Both the position numbers and the translations under genes were made by a program. From contig NZ_LGSI01000050.1 in the NCBI RefSeq assembly GCF_001698815.1, forward strand, positions 268,916 through 332,915: a stretch of 64,000 nucleotides of DNA. The letters run 5' to 3'. Positions 17,330-26,160 of this stretch are shown one piece after another. How positions within the stretch are numbered: position 1 is the first letter of the stretch; the number at the start of each line of letters is the position of its first letter. A model generated the notes under the pieces. That model was not told where the DNA came from. It saw only the letters and a program-made list of their open reading frames with translations, and ran no database searches. This stretch comes from Pseudomonas syringae. Lineage in GTDB: Bacteria > Pseudomonadota > Gammaproteobacteria > Pseudomonadales > Pseudomonadaceae.

Positions 17330-18468
17330 CTGAACAGATTCTGACCAACGCCCAGGTAGTCGGCGCCGAACAGGTATTTCTTGGCACCGTGGTGTTGCGC
17401 AACGGCCTGATTGCCGAGGTCAGCGAAGGGCGCAGCAGGCTGCCCCAGGCGCAAGACCTGCACGGCGACTATTTGCTGCCGGGCCTGGTGGAGCTGCATA
17501 CCGACAACCTCGAAAAACATCTGTCGCCGCGCCCCGGCGTGGACTGGCCGTCGGCATCGGCGGTGCTCAGTCACGACGCGCAAATCATCTCGTCCGGCAT
17601 CACCACCGTGTTTGACGCGCTGTCCATTGGCGACGTGAACCCCAAGGGCAAGCGCATGCAGCAACTGCCCGCGATGCTCGAAGCCATTGCTGCAGCCAAC
17701 GCGGCCGGGCTGACCCGCGCCGAGCACCGTTTGCACTTGCGCTGTGAAGTCTGCCATCCGGATACCTTGAGCGTGTTCCGCGATCTGGTGGAGCAGCCGC
17801 TGGTCCAGTTGGTGTCGGTGATGGACCATTCGCCGGGCCAGCGCCAGTTCGCTCTGGAGTCCAAGTACCGCGAGTACTACATGGGTAAGTACCACCTGAG
17901 CACGGCGCAGATGGACGAATTCATCGTCGAACAGGTCGCCAACTCCCGGAAATACAGCGACAGCTATCGGCGTGCCATCGTCGAAGATTGCCTGGCGCGG
18001 GGCTTGTCGGTGGCCAGTCACGACGACGCCACGTTGGCCCATGTCGAGGAGTCGGCCCGTTACGGGATGACCATCGCCGAGTTTCCCACTACGCTGGAAG
18101 CGGCCGAGGGCTGTCGGCGGTTGGGCATGAGTGTGCTGATGGGCGCGCCGAATGTGGTGCGCGGCGGTTCGCACTCGGGCAACGTCGCGGCGGCGGGTCT
18201 GGCCAAAGTAGGGCTACTGGATATTCTCTCCAGCGACTACTATCCGGCCAGCCTGTTGCAGGCCGCGTTCGCGCTGGCCGATCAGGTGCCAAATTGCTCG
18301 CTGCCTCAGGCGGTGAATATGGTCAGTCGAGCGCCGGCGATTGCGGCGGGGCTGGATGATCGGGGCGAAATTCGTATCGGGTTGCGCGCTGACCTGGTTC
18401 ATGTCCGGACTCAGGACGCGCTGCCGGTGATTCAACACGTGTGGCGGCAAGGCAAGAGGGTGTATTGA
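17323..18468 (+). CDS. phnM: Ribose-1-phosphonate 5-triphosphate diphosphatase PhnM
   Basis: This 381-residue amidohydrolase-superfamily enzyme releases pyrophosphate from the triphosphate made by PhnI and gives the substrate for PhnJ. The metal-site segments are visible: LLPGLVELHTDNLEKHLSPR near the N-terminus, RCEVCHP and DHSPGQRQF in the middle, and VASHDDATLAHVEES. The C-terminal GLRADLVHVR resembles the usual dihydroorotase-type tail. It overlaps the phnL end by seven bases and shares one base with phnN. Confidence 0.96.
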   Translation: MLTEQILTNAQVVGAEQVFLGTVVLRNGLIAEVSEGRSRLPQAQDLHGDYLLPGLVELHTDNLEKHLSPRPGVDWPSASAVLSHDAQIISSGITTVFDALSIGDVNPKGKRMQQLPAMLEAIAAANAAGLTRAEHRLHLRCEVCHPDTLSVFRDLVEQPLVQLVSVMDHSPGQRQFALESKYREYYMGKYHLSTAQMDEFIVEQVANSRKYSDSYRRAIVEDCLARGLSVASHDDATLAHVEESARYGMTIAEFPTTLEAAEGCRRLGMSVLMGAPNVVRGGSHSGNVAAAGLAKVGLLDILSSDYYPASLLQAAFALADQVPNCSLPQAVNMVSRAPAIAAGLDDRGEIRIGLRADLVHVRTQDALPVIQHVWRQGKRVY

Positions 18469-19034
18469 TGGTTGGCAGGTTGATCTATCTCATCGGACCG
18501 TCCGGTTCGGGCAAGGACAGCCTGCTGGACGCGGCACGCGATGAGCTGGCAAGGCGCGGCTGTCGAATCGTGCGCCGGGTCATCACCCGTTCGGCGGAAG
18601 CCGTCGGCGAGGCGGCGCAAGCGGTGAGTGTCGAGCAATTTACGGCGATGCAGGCGCAGGGCGAATTCGCCTTGAGCTGGCAGGCCAACGGCTTGCATTA
18701 CGGTATTCCCAAAGAGATCGACGAATGGCTGGCGCAAGGCTCCGACGTGCTGATCAACGGTTCGCGGGGCTATCTGCCTCAGGCGCGACAACGTTATCCC
18801 AATTTGCTGGTGGTGCTGCTGACCGTCAGCGAACAGGCTTTGCGTCAGCGGTTGCTGGCGCGGGGCAGGGAATCGGTGGCTGAAATCGAAGCGCGGTTGC
18901 AGCGCAACGCGGAATTCGCCGGTGCCGTGCAAGCGTCGGCTCCAGGGGTTTTTGTCCTGGATAACTCTGGCGCGCTTGAACACAGCGTCGAACAGTTGAT
19001 CCAGCGCATCGCCCGCGAGCACGCATGCGCCTGA
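18468..19034 (+). CDS. phnN: Ribose 1,5-bisphosphate phosphokinase PhnN
   Basis: This 188-residue guanylate-kinase-like enzyme converts ribose 1,5-bisphosphate to PRPP, the outlet of C-P lyase carbon into nucleotide metabolism. The P-loop is GPSGSGKDSLL, and RVITRSAE with FALSWQANGLHYGIP matches the GMP-kinase fold. The start ATG at 18468 shares its first base with the phnM stop. An in-frame ATG at 18441 lies inside phnM and is not preferred. The last 10 bases overlap phnP. Confidence 0.95.
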   Translation: MVGRLIYLIGPSGSGKDSLLDAARDELARRGCRIVRRVITRSAEAVGEAAQAVSVEQFTAMQAQGEFALSWQANGLHYGIPKEIDEWLAQGSDVLINGSRGYLPQARQRYPNLLVVLLTVSEQALRQRLLARGRESVAEIEARLQRNAEFAGAVQASAPGVFVLDNSGALEHSVEQLIQRIAREHACA

Positions 19035-19774
19035 CCTTACTGGGCACCGGTGACGCCCGGCAAGTGCCGGTTTACGGCTGCCAATGCGCGGCCTGTGGAC
19101 TGGCGCATACCGACCAGCGCTTTCGGCGGCTGCCGTGCAGCGCACTGATCGAATGCGGCGATCAGCGCTGGTTGGTCGACAGCGGTCTGACCGACCTCAC
19201 CGAGCGATTCCCGCCGCGCAGCCTGAACGGCATTCTGCAAACCCATTACCACGCCGATCACTCGCAGGGTTTGCTGCATCTGCGCTGGGGCCAGGGACTG
19301 GTCATTCCGGTGCACGGCCCGGTGGACCCGGAAGGTTTGTCTGATCTGTACAAACATCCGGGCATTCTGGATTTCAGCCAGCCTTTCATTGAGTTTGAAG
19401 CCCGTCAGCTCGGTGCCTTGAGCGTGACGGCGTTACCGCTGCTGCATTCCAAACCGACGCTCGGTTACCTGCTGCAAGGGGAAGGACGACGCGTCGCGTA
19501 CCTCACCGACACCGTCGGCCTGCCCGAAGCGACCTTCGCTTATCTGCAACGTGAATCGCTGGATGCGTTGATCCTCGACTGCTCCATGCCGCCGCAGCCG
19601 CAGACCCCACGTAACCACAACGACCTGAACCTGGCCCTGGATATCATCGACCGTCTGCAACCTGCCAAGGCGGTGCTGACCCATGTCGGGCATACGCTGG
19701 ATGCGTGGTTGATCGAGCATGAAAGCGAGTTGCCGGAGGGTGTCGCTGTGGGGCGGGATGGAATGGCTATCTGA
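19025..19774 (+). CDS. phnP: Phosphoribosyl 1,2-cyclic phosphate phosphodiesterase PhnP
   Basis: This 249-residue metallo-beta-lactamase-fold enzyme opens the 1,2-cyclic phosphate released by PhnJ. It has the metal motif THYHADHSQG, later His (LLHSKPTLGY), Asp (YLTDTVG) and His (LTHVGHTLD) ligands, and the N-terminal zinc-type cysteines VYGCQCAACG that are typical of PhnP. It is the last gene of the operon. phnO, the aminoalkylphosphonate acetyltransferase gene found in E. coli, is absent. A REPIN lies 65 bases downstream. Confidence 0.96.
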   Translation: MRLTLLGTGDARQVPVYGCQCAACGLAHTDQRFRRLPCSALIECGDQRWLVDSGLTDLTERFPPRSLNGILQTHYHADHSQGLLHLRWGQGLVIPVHGPVDPEGLSDLYKHPGILDFSQPFIEFEARQLGALSVTALPLLHSKPTLGYLLQGEGRRVAYLTDTVGLPEATFAYLQRESLDALILDCSMPPQPQTPRNHNDLNLALDIIDRLQPAKAVLTHVGHTLDAWLIEHESELPEGVAVGRDGMAI

Positions 19775-20159
19775 CTCACGCCGTAGGAGATCCCTCGTCG
19801 TCCAGACGCCGCGCTGTCGCGCAGCAAACACTAGCCCTGTTGGAGCGAGGCTTGCCCGCGAAGAACGATGACTTGGTAGAACTGGGTCTCCGAGGCGTCT
19901 GATTCGCGGGCAAGCCTCGCTCCAACGAACATTTCACCTCAATGGTTGTGCGTTGTTTGATGAGAGCGAACTTATTGGCGAGGCGCAGGTTCTGCGAACT
20001 CGGTAATACACTCTCGCGAACAATTTCGTTCCTGCGAAAGCGGGCGGCAACCACCCATCAAATACCGCACATATGTTCAATGCCTGCGCCTCATTCGCGT
20101 CTAGTCTCTTTCCTCACGTCTTCGCATCTCCCATCGCTTCATCACCTGAGGAATATCCA
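19775..20159. other. 385-base intergenic region after phnP
   Basis: It contains a 19-base sequence CTGTCGCGCAGCAAACACT (19814-19832) that recurs at 63813-63831, and the REPIN at 19839-19926. About 230 bases of unmarked sequence with the promoter of the following hydrolase complete it. I see no small gene. Confidence 0.6.
19839..19926. repeat. REPIN, GTTGGAGCGAGGC family
   Basis: Perfect inverted arms of 24 bases occupy 19839-19862 and 19903-19926. The left arm begins GTTGGAGCGAGGCTTGCC and the right arm is its complement. It lies after the phn operon and may insulate or terminate it. Confidence 0.88.
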
Positions 20160-20981
20160 ATGAGCCTGTTGAAAGTCAAAGATGGCACCGAGATTTTTTA
20201 CAAGGATTGGGGCACCGGCCAGCCCATCGTGTTCTCTCATGGCTGGCCGCTGGATGCCGATGCGTGGGATGCGCAGATGGTTTTCCTGGGTGCACAGGGT
20301 TATCGCGTGATTGCTCACGACCGTCGCGGTCATGGCCGTTCGGGTCAGTCGTGGGAAGGCAACGAGATGAACACCTACGCTGACGACCTGGCGGAGCTGT
20401 TCGAAGCACTGGATTTGAAAGACGCGATCATGATCGGTCACTCCACCGGCGGTGGTGAAGTGGCGCGTTACCTTGGGCGCCATGGCACTTCACGGGTTGC
20501 CAAGGCTGTGCTGATCGGCGCTGTGCCGCCGTTGATGCTCAAGACCGAGGCGAATCCGGAAGGCTTGCCGATTGATGTGTTCGACGGTATTCGCGCTGGC
20601 ACACTCGGCAACCGCTCGCAGTTCTTCAAGGACCTGGCCGTGCCGTTCTTCGGCTTCAACCGCGACGGTGCAAAAGTGGAGCAGGGCACCATCGACGCGT
20701 TCTGGTTCATGGGCATGCTTGGTTCGATCAAAGGCGAGCTGGACTGCATCAAGGCCTTCTCGGAAACCGACTTCACCGAAGACCTGCAGAAAATCGACAT
20801 TCCGACGCTGATTCTGCATGGCGACGACGACCAGATCGTGCCGATCAAGGCCTCGGCGCTGCGCAGCGCCGAGTTGGTCAAGGGCTCGACCCTGAAAATC
20901 ATCCCCGGCGCACCCCACGGCCTGTGCACGACCTTGGCCGATGAGGTCAACCAGGTGTTGCTGGCGTTTATCAAAGGGTAA
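20160..20981 (+). CDS. Alpha/beta hydrolase, non-heme chloroperoxidase/arylesterase family
   Basis: This 273-residue cytoplasmic hydrolase is close in length and pattern to the P. fluorescens aryl esterase/cofactor-free haloperoxidase family. The oxyanion region is FSHGWPLDADAWDAQM. The nucleophile elbow is GHSTGGGEVARYLGRHG. The acid Asp lies in LILHGDDDQIVP and the His in PGAPHGLC, so the triad is complete. Such enzymes hydrolyse esters and, with peroxide and an organic acid, form peracids. The chosen start has GAGGA seven bases upstream. The 29 extra residues possible from 20073 look like leader sequence read through. The physiological substrate is unknown. Confidence 0.9.
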   Translation: MSLLKVKDGTEIFYKDWGTGQPIVFSHGWPLDADAWDAQMVFLGAQGYRVIAHDRRGHGRSGQSWEGNEMNTYADDLAELFEALDLKDAIMIGHSTGGGEVARYLGRHGTSRVAKAVLIGAVPPLMLKTEANPEGLPIDVFDGIRAGTLGNRSQFFKDLAVPFFGFNRDGAKVEQGTIDAFWFMGMLGSIKGELDCIKAFSETDFTEDLQKIDIPTLILHGDDDQIVPIKASALRSAELVKGSTLKIIPGAPHGLCTTLADEVNQVLLAFIKG

Positions 20982-21000
20982 GCATCAAATGGAAATCCGG

Positions 21001-21101
21001 TAGGAGGGGACTTGTCCCCGAATACGTCAGCTCAGGCGACGCCAAATGTTCGGATTCTCTCGTCGCATGGGCAATTGCATTCGGGGACAAGTCCCCTCCT
21101 A
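21001..21101. repeat. REPIN, GGGGACTTGTCCCC family
   Basis: Perfect inverted arms of 23 bases occupy 21001-21023 and 21079-21101, beginning TAGGAGGGGACTTGTCCCC. This is a different REP family from the two preceding ones. It lies between convergent genes. Confidence 0.88.
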
Positions 21102-21191
21102 CAGGTATTCATTTATTTGAGTCACGCCCCCACACAACCAAAAGCCCCGCCAACCAGAACGGTCAGCAGGGTTCCGGCTGAAATACTGAAC

Positions 21192-22682
21192 CTATTCGCG
21201 AGCAAGCTCGCTCCCACCGTGTCCACCACGGCGGCTGGCAGTCTGCGGCCAGCCACCGCCCAACGCACGGAATGTGGCCACCGCCGCCCGGGCGTCATTG
21301 GCGTGCAGTTGCGCCAATTGATCCCGCGAGGTCAGCAGCAGCCGATCTTCATCCAGCACTTCCACCAAACTGATCGCCCCGCCTTTATAGGCATCCTGTG
21401 CGGCGTCGCGGGCGACTTTGTGGGCGGCGACTTCCTGTTCCACTTCTTTGTGCTGGGATTCCAGTTCGGTCAGGGTCACGATGGCGTTTTCCACATCCTC
21501 GGTGGCGCGCAGCATCGACTGGCGGTATTGCGCCAGAGCCTCAGCGTTGGCGCCTTTGGCCTGGGCGACTTCAGCGTCTACCCGACCGAAATCGAACAGC
21601 CGCCAGTGCAGACCGACAATGGCCTGTGGCTGAAATGCCGAAGCGCCAATCAATGAACCACTGTGCAGACTTTCAAACCCCAGCAATCCGGCCAGCGAGA
21701 CCTTCGGGTAATACTCGGCAATGGCCGCGCCGATGCGTGCGCTGGATGCAGCCAGGCGGCGTTCGGCCGCCATCACGTCGGGACGCCGGCGCAGCAGGCT
21801 GGCAGGCCCGTCGGTGTTGGTGATGGTCGGCACCTTGTAGCTTTGCGAGCGGGTCAGCAACTCGTTGGCGTAGGTGCCGGGTTGCGCGCCCATCAGCACA
21901 TCGAGCCGGTTGAGCTGCAACGCCAGTTCGGTGCGTAATGGCGGCAAGGTGGCGCGGGCCTGCAAGACCAGCGCCTGAGCCTGGGCCTGTTCGCGATGAG
22001 TCGACAAGCCGCTGCCGAAACGATCATTCACCAGCGCCAGCAAGGCCGCTTCGGTCTGTACCTGGTCTTCCGCCAAGGCGATGCGTTGCTGCGCGCCGCG
22101 CACCCGAAAGTAGGCGTCGGCAGCCTCGGCAGCCACGGAAATTCGCACGCCGGTGTGATTGGCCTCGGCTGCCTGGGCTTCGGCGCTGGCGGCTTGTTCG
22201 CCGCGCTTCAGGCCCCCGGCCAGGTCGACCTCCCAGCTGGCGCCAGCACCGATGGTTTCAATCGTCTGATTGCGTTCGTAGCCGGGAAAGGTGCTGCCGA
22301 TCTTGCCCAGCGCGCTTTCCTGGGACTGGCGCTGACGCACGGCGCGGGCGTCGAGATTGCCCTCGGGCAAACGTTCGGCTCCCGCTTCACGGGCGGCGGC
22401 CTGGGCTTGTTCGACCCGCGCCATGGAGGCCTGCAGATCGAGATTCTGCTTCAGCACACGCTCGATGATCCGGGTCAGTTGCGGGTCGGCGAAACCGTTC
22501 CACCAGGTGTCCAGCGACGGCGCGGGCGTCTCGCCAATCCGCTGGTCGAGCAACGTCTGCTGGCTGAACGGGCCACTGACGATGGGCGCGGGCGTCTGGT
22601 ATTCCGGGTCCACTGCGCAGCCGGCCAACGCCCCCATCAGCAGGCTCAAGGTCAATCTGTGGGTGCTATTCACGGTTTTCAT
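21192..22682 (-). CDS. Outer-membrane efflux lipoprotein, NodT/OprM family
   Basis: This 496-residue outer-membrane channel is for the upstream EmrAB-type pump. It has a lipoprotein signal with lipobox LAGC (Cys22) and two outer-membrane-factor repeats rich in coiled coil (for example ARVEQAQAAAREAGAERLPE and the second-half DVMAAERRLAASSARIGAAIAEYYP). It is the third gene of an operon, 12 bases after the permease. The last eight or so codons and the stop fall inside a REP sequence (21194-21218), so the C-terminal tail SELARE is probably repeat-derived. Confidence 0.93.
   Translation of the reverse strand: MKTVNSTHRLTLSLLMGALAGCAVDPEYQTPAPIVSGPFSQQTLLDQRIGETPAPSLDTWWNGFADPQLTRIIERVLKQNLDLQASMARVEQAQAAAREAGAERLPEGNLDARAVRQRQSQESALGKIGSTFPGYERNQTIETIGAGASWEVDLAGGLKRGEQAASAEAQAAEANHTGVRISVAAEAADAYFRVRGAQQRIALAEDQVQTEAALLALVNDRFGSGLSTHREQAQAQALVLQARATLPPLRTELALQLNRLDVLMGAQPGTYANELLTRSQSYKVPTITNTDGPASLLRRRPDVMAAERRLAASSARIGAAIAEYYPKVSLAGLLGFESLHSGSLIGASAFQPQAIVGLHWRLFDFGRVDAEVAQAKGANAEALAQYRQSMLRATEDVENAIVTLTELESQHKEVEQEVAAHKVARDAAQDAYKGGAISLVEVLDEDRLLLTSRDQLAQLHANDARAAVATFRALGGGWPQTASRRGGHGGSELARE
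21194..21218. repeat. Single REP inside the 3' end of the efflux channel gene
   Basis: The sequence ATTCGCGAGCAAGCTCGCTC followed by CCACC matches the REP arms at 34174-34197 and 41428-41453. It supplies the final codons and abuts the TAG stop of the outer-membrane gene. Confidence 0.75.
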
Positions 22683-22694
22683 GGTGTGGTTTTC

Positions 22695-24290
22695 TCAGTG
22701 AGCGTCGGCAGAAGGCGCAGCGGGCGGAACGATTTTGCGCATCAACGGCACCATGGCGGTGGCGATGATGAAACAGACCATGATCGCCAGGAACGCATCG
22801 GCATAGGTTTGGGTCTGGGCTTCGCGCAGCGTCAGCAGCCACAGTTGATGCAGCGCGGCGGTCATGCCGTCGTTGCCGGACTGGCCAAGGCTGGCCAGAT
22901 TGCCGCTCACCTGGCTCAGCCATTGGTTCATGGCTTCATTGCTGCTGTTCAGGTGTTCGGCCATGCGCGTGAAATGCAGATTGGTGCGGTCGTTGAGAAT
23001 CGTTGCGCAGGCGGCGATGCCAATCGCGCCACCGAGGTTACGCATCAGGTTGAACAACCCCGACGCCTGCTTGAGGCGCGCCATGGCCAGCCCGCCCAAG
23101 GTAAGCGTCACCGCTGGTGGCACGGCCAATTGTTGGGCAATGCCACGCAAGGCCTGGGGCAACAGCAATTCCTTGCCGCCCCAGTCGTGGGTGATTGGTG
23201 AGAAGTCCCACATCGACACGGCGAACAACGCGAGCCCGGCCATGAGAATCCAGCGCAGATCGACCCGATTGGCGAGAAACGCATACAGCGGGATCGACAT
23301 CACCTGAAACACGCCGGTGGAGAACACCGCAAGGCCGATATCCAGCGCGCTGTAGCCACGCACCCGACCCAGAAACAGCGGTGTCAGGTAAATCGTCGCG
23401 AACAGGCCGATGCCGGTCACGAACGAGAAGAAGCAACCCAAGGCGAAATTGCGATCTTTCAAGGCGCGCAAATCGACGATGGGGTTGGCCACGATCAAGG
23501 TGCGGCTGACGAATGCCAGCGCCGCGATCCCGGAAATCCACGCCGTCGCGACAATCGTGCTGTCGCTGAACCAGTTCCAGCGCGGTCCTTCCTCCAGCGT
23601 GTATTCCAGGCAGCCGAGGAACACCGCCATGAACAGCATGCTCGCGTAATCGGCGCCCTTGAGCAGGGACAGGTCGGGTTTGTCGATACGCACCAGCATC
23701 GGCACGGCGACCGCGACAAAAATGCCCGGCAGCAGGTTGATGTAAAACAGCCAGTGCCAGGACGAAACATCAGTGATCCAGCCGCCAATCACCGGGCCCA
23801 GCGTCGGCGCCAGGGACGCGATGGCGCCGATGGTCGAAGCGGCGATGACTTTCTGTTTGCCAGTGAAGAACATGAACGCCGACGTAAATACCATCGGGAT
23901 CATCGAGCCGCCGAGAAAACCTTGCAGGGCACGAAAGGCGATCATGCTCTGGATATTCCAGGCCAGGCCGCACAACAGGCTGGCGAGGGTGAAACCCACC
24001 GCCGAAGCGCAGAACAGCCAGCGGGTCGACATCACTCGGGACAACCAGCCGGACAGTGGGATGACGACGATTTCGGCGATCAGATAGCTGGTCTGCACCC
24101 AGGCGGTTTCATCTGCGCCGGCCGACAACCCGCCGCCGATATCGCGTAGCGAAGCCGAGACAATCTGAATGTCGAGCAGGGCAATGAACATGCCCACGCA
24201 CATGGTGGCGAAGGCGAAAACCTTTTGCGCGGTGGGCATCGATGCCGCGTCGAAAGGCTGCGCAGAAGCAGCAGCGCTGACCGTGCTCAT
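22695..24290 (-). CDS. emrB: DHA2-family multidrug efflux permease (EmrB type)
   Basis: This 531-residue inner-membrane proton-driven exporter has 14 predicted helices. Family marks are the first-helix motif MFIALLDIQIVSASLRDIGGG, the W..TSYLI segment (ETAWVQTSYLIAEIVVIPLSGWLS) and the helix-5 antiporter motif (PTLGPVIGGWI). It overlaps emrA by four bases and is followed by the outer-membrane channel, giving a complete tripartite pump across both membranes. The substrate range cannot be read from the sequence. Confidence 0.93.
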   Translation of the reverse strand: MSTVSAAASAQPFDAASMPTAQKVFAFATMCVGMFIALLDIQIVSASLRDIGGGLSAGADETAWVQTSYLIAEIVVIPLSGWLSRVMSTRWLFCASAVGFTLASLLCGLAWNIQSMIAFRALQGFLGGSMIPMVFTSAFMFFTGKQKVIAASTIGAIASLAPTLGPVIGGWITDVSSWHWLFYINLLPGIFVAVAVPMLVRIDKPDLSLLKGADYASMLFMAVFLGCLEYTLEEGPRWNWFSDSTIVATAWISGIAALAFVSRTLIVANPIVDLRALKDRNFALGCFFSFVTGIGLFATIYLTPLFLGRVRGYSALDIGLAVFSTGVFQVMSIPLYAFLANRVDLRWILMAGLALFAVSMWDFSPITHDWGGKELLLPQALRGIAQQLAVPPAVTLTLGGLAMARLKQASGLFNLMRNLGGAIGIAACATILNDRTNLHFTRMAEHLNSSNEAMNQWLSQVSGNLASLGQSGNDGMTAALHQLWLLTLREAQTQTYADAFLAIMVCFIIATAMVPLMRKIVPPAAPSADAH

Positions 24291-25438
24291 GGCGCACGGC
24301 TCACATTAGCCGCAGCAACCGGTGCGGATGGAGTCTGAATGCTGACCTTGGCGTTGGTGTCGACTTGCGCGGTAACCGAAAGACCCGGGCGCAGACTGCC
24401 CAGCGTGCTGTCGTTCTGATCCAGCAAGACCCGAACTGGCACTCGTTGCACGATCTTGGTGAAGTTGCCGGTGGCGTTTTCCGGTGGTAGTACGCTGAAT
24501 TGTGCACCGGTCGCCGGGGCCAGGCTGTCCAGATGCCCGTGAAACTCGCGACCCGGCAGCACGTCGGCGTGAATAGTCACCGGTTGGCCGGGCAGCATGT
24601 GCGCCAATTGGTCTTCCTTGAAGTTGGCGTCGACCCACAAGCCGCTGGCGGGTACCACGGAAAGCAGCTGGCTTCCAGCCGCTGCGTAGGCGCCGACTCG
24701 CGCCCGACGGTTGCCGATAACGCCATCCACCGGCGCACGTAATTCGGTGTAGGCCACGTTGAGCTGCGCCATCTCACGCTCGGCCACGGCTTGCATCAAG
24801 GCGGCGCGGGCCTGCTGTTTCTGGCTGGCAATCACATTGAGTTGCCGCTGCGTAGCGAGCAGCGAAGCCTGGGCCTTGGCGCCGTTGGCTTGTGCAGTCT
24901 TGAACGTCGCGTCAGCACGCTGGGCGCTTTCTACCGATACGGCGGAGCGGCTTACCAATTCTTTGTAGCGCGCATGATCGTCCCGAGAGCGCACGGTTTC
25001 GGCGTTGGCGGCATCGATGCCAGCCTTGGCCTGACCGATCACGGCGTGTTGCAGTTCTTCGGTGGCATCCAGATTGGCCAGCAGCGCCTGCTGAGCGGCA
25101 ACTGCGCCTTCGGCTTTGTGCAGCGCGGCCTGGTAATCACGGTCGTCGATCTTTACCAGCAAGTCACCGGCGTGGACGAACTGGTTGTCGACGACTTTCA
25201 ACTCGGTGATATAGCCCGGCACCTTGGGGCCAATCACGGTAACGTCGCCACCGATATACGCATCGTCGGTGGATTCAATGAAGCGACCGACCGTCCACCA
25301 GTGCAGGCCAAATACCACCGCGACTACCAATGCGGCAACGATCACCAGCAGCAACAACAGGCGTTTGAGCAAGGGCGACTTGTTGCGCGATGGGACGGCG
25401 GTGTTGGCCGTTACATCGGCCTGAAGTGAACTGTTCAT
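24287..25438 (-). CDS. emrA: EmrA-type membrane fusion protein (HlyD family)
   Basis: This 383-residue periplasmic adaptor has one N-terminal membrane helix at about 25-47 (LLLLLVIVAALVVAVVFGLHWW). Its biotinyl-lipoyl halves (YIGGDVTVIGPKVPGYITEL and VDGVIGNRRARVGAYAAAG) flank a long alpha-helical hairpin. The ATG at 25438 starts MNSSLQADV and has AGGT in the right place. The open frame continues upstream to 25699 through the promoter and operator region, which I reject. It is first in the emrA-emrB-outer membrane factor operon. Confidence 0.92.
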   Translation of the reverse strand: MNSSLQADVTANTAVPSRNKSPLLKRLLLLLVIVAALVVAVVFGLHWWTVGRFIESTDDAYIGGDVTVIGPKVPGYITELKVVDNQFVHAGDLLVKIDDRDYQAALHKAEGAVAAQQALLANLDATEELQHAVIGQAKAGIDAANAETVRSRDDHARYKELVSRSAVSVESAQRADATFKTAQANGAKAQASLLATQRQLNVIASQKQQARAALMQAVAEREMAQLNVAYTELRAPVDGVIGNRRARVGAYAAAGSQLLSVVPASGLWVDANFKEDQLAHMLPGQPVTIHADVLPGREFHGHLDSLAPATGAQFSVLPPENATGNFTKIVQRVPVRVLLDQNDSTLGSLRPGLSVTAQVDTNAKVSIQTPSAPVAAANVSRAP

Positions 25439-25499
25439 CAACGTTACCTGTGGGAGTCCGATGTGCGTCGCGGCCTTGGCCCGCGACGGAATTTTATGG

Positions 25500-25527
25500 A
25501 TTACGGTCGTAATATTATGGTCGTAAT
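25500..25527 (-). promoter_or_regulatory. Two abutting 14-bp palindromes, likely repressor operator of the efflux operon
   Basis: ATTACGGTCGTAAT at 25500-25513 is a perfect 6-2-6 inverted repeat. ATTATGGTCGTAAT at 25514-25527 follows directly with one mismatch. They lie 62-89 bases upstream of the emrA start, where a TetR- or MarR-type repressor would bind. No regulator gene is adjacent. The thioredoxin gene diverges from the same region. Confidence 0.7.
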
Positions 25528-25668
25528 GTAAGTCCATATTTCCGATCACGCAAGGGTAGAAATGCGCAGATGAGTCTGAACACGAGTAAGGAACCCTCTG
25601 CCCATGGCGTCGTTCACATGTCACATTGACCACCGACAGCAGAGCATTCCCACTATCGGAGACATTCC

Positions 25669-25998
25669 ATGAGCAGCCAGCTTTACGCCACCACCGCACC
25701 GACGCGCGCCGAGGTAGACGCCTTGCAGGGTCCGACGCTGATCGAGTTCGGCACCGATTGGTGCGGTTACTGCAAAGCGGCGCAGCCGCTGATCAGCACG
25801 GTCTTGCGCGATTACCCCAACGTGCGGCATTTGAAAATCGAGGACGGCAGCGGGCGACCGCTAGGGCGTTCGTTTCGTGTCAAGTTATGGCCGACACTGA
25901 TATTCATGCGCGACGGTCAGGAGTTGAGCCGTCTGGTTCGGCCCACCCAAACCAGTGATATCGAAGAGGCGTGCGAAGGGATGGTGAGGCAGGGCTGA
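25669..25998 (+). CDS. Thioredoxin-family protein
   Basis: This 109-residue cytoplasmic thioredoxin-fold protein has active site W31-C32-G33-Y34-C35 and the cis-proline region KLWPTLIFMRDGQE. It resembles small thioredoxins with a CGYC centre rather than the housekeeping CGPC, so its redox potential probably differs. GGAG stands eight bases before the start. It is transcribed divergently from the efflux operon and stands alone. A link to the pump (for example oxidative or electrophile stress) is only a guess. Confidence 0.9.
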   Translation: MSSQLYATTAPTRAEVDALQGPTLIEFGTDWCGYCKAAQPLISTVLRDYPNVRHLKIEDGSGRPLGRSFRVKLWPTLIFMRDGQELSRLVRPTQTSDIEEACEGMVRQG

Positions 25999-26160
25999 GG
26001 AGCAAGCTGACCAAGGCTTCATCCCAAGGAAGCCATTGAACGCTACTCAAGGAGCATACGAAGACGGCCACCGGCTTTGTAAAATCAGTGGCAAGGCGGG
26101 CCAGGCGGCTTTAACCAGCATTGGCTTTGCGCCCTTGTGATGCTTTGATGCCCGGAAGGC

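Noticed and set aside
24301..25699. Extended 470-codon version of the EmrA gene starting at 25699
   Set aside because: The extra 87 codons would cover the tandem operator region and have no ribosome site. Similarity to EmrA begins at the ATG at 25438.
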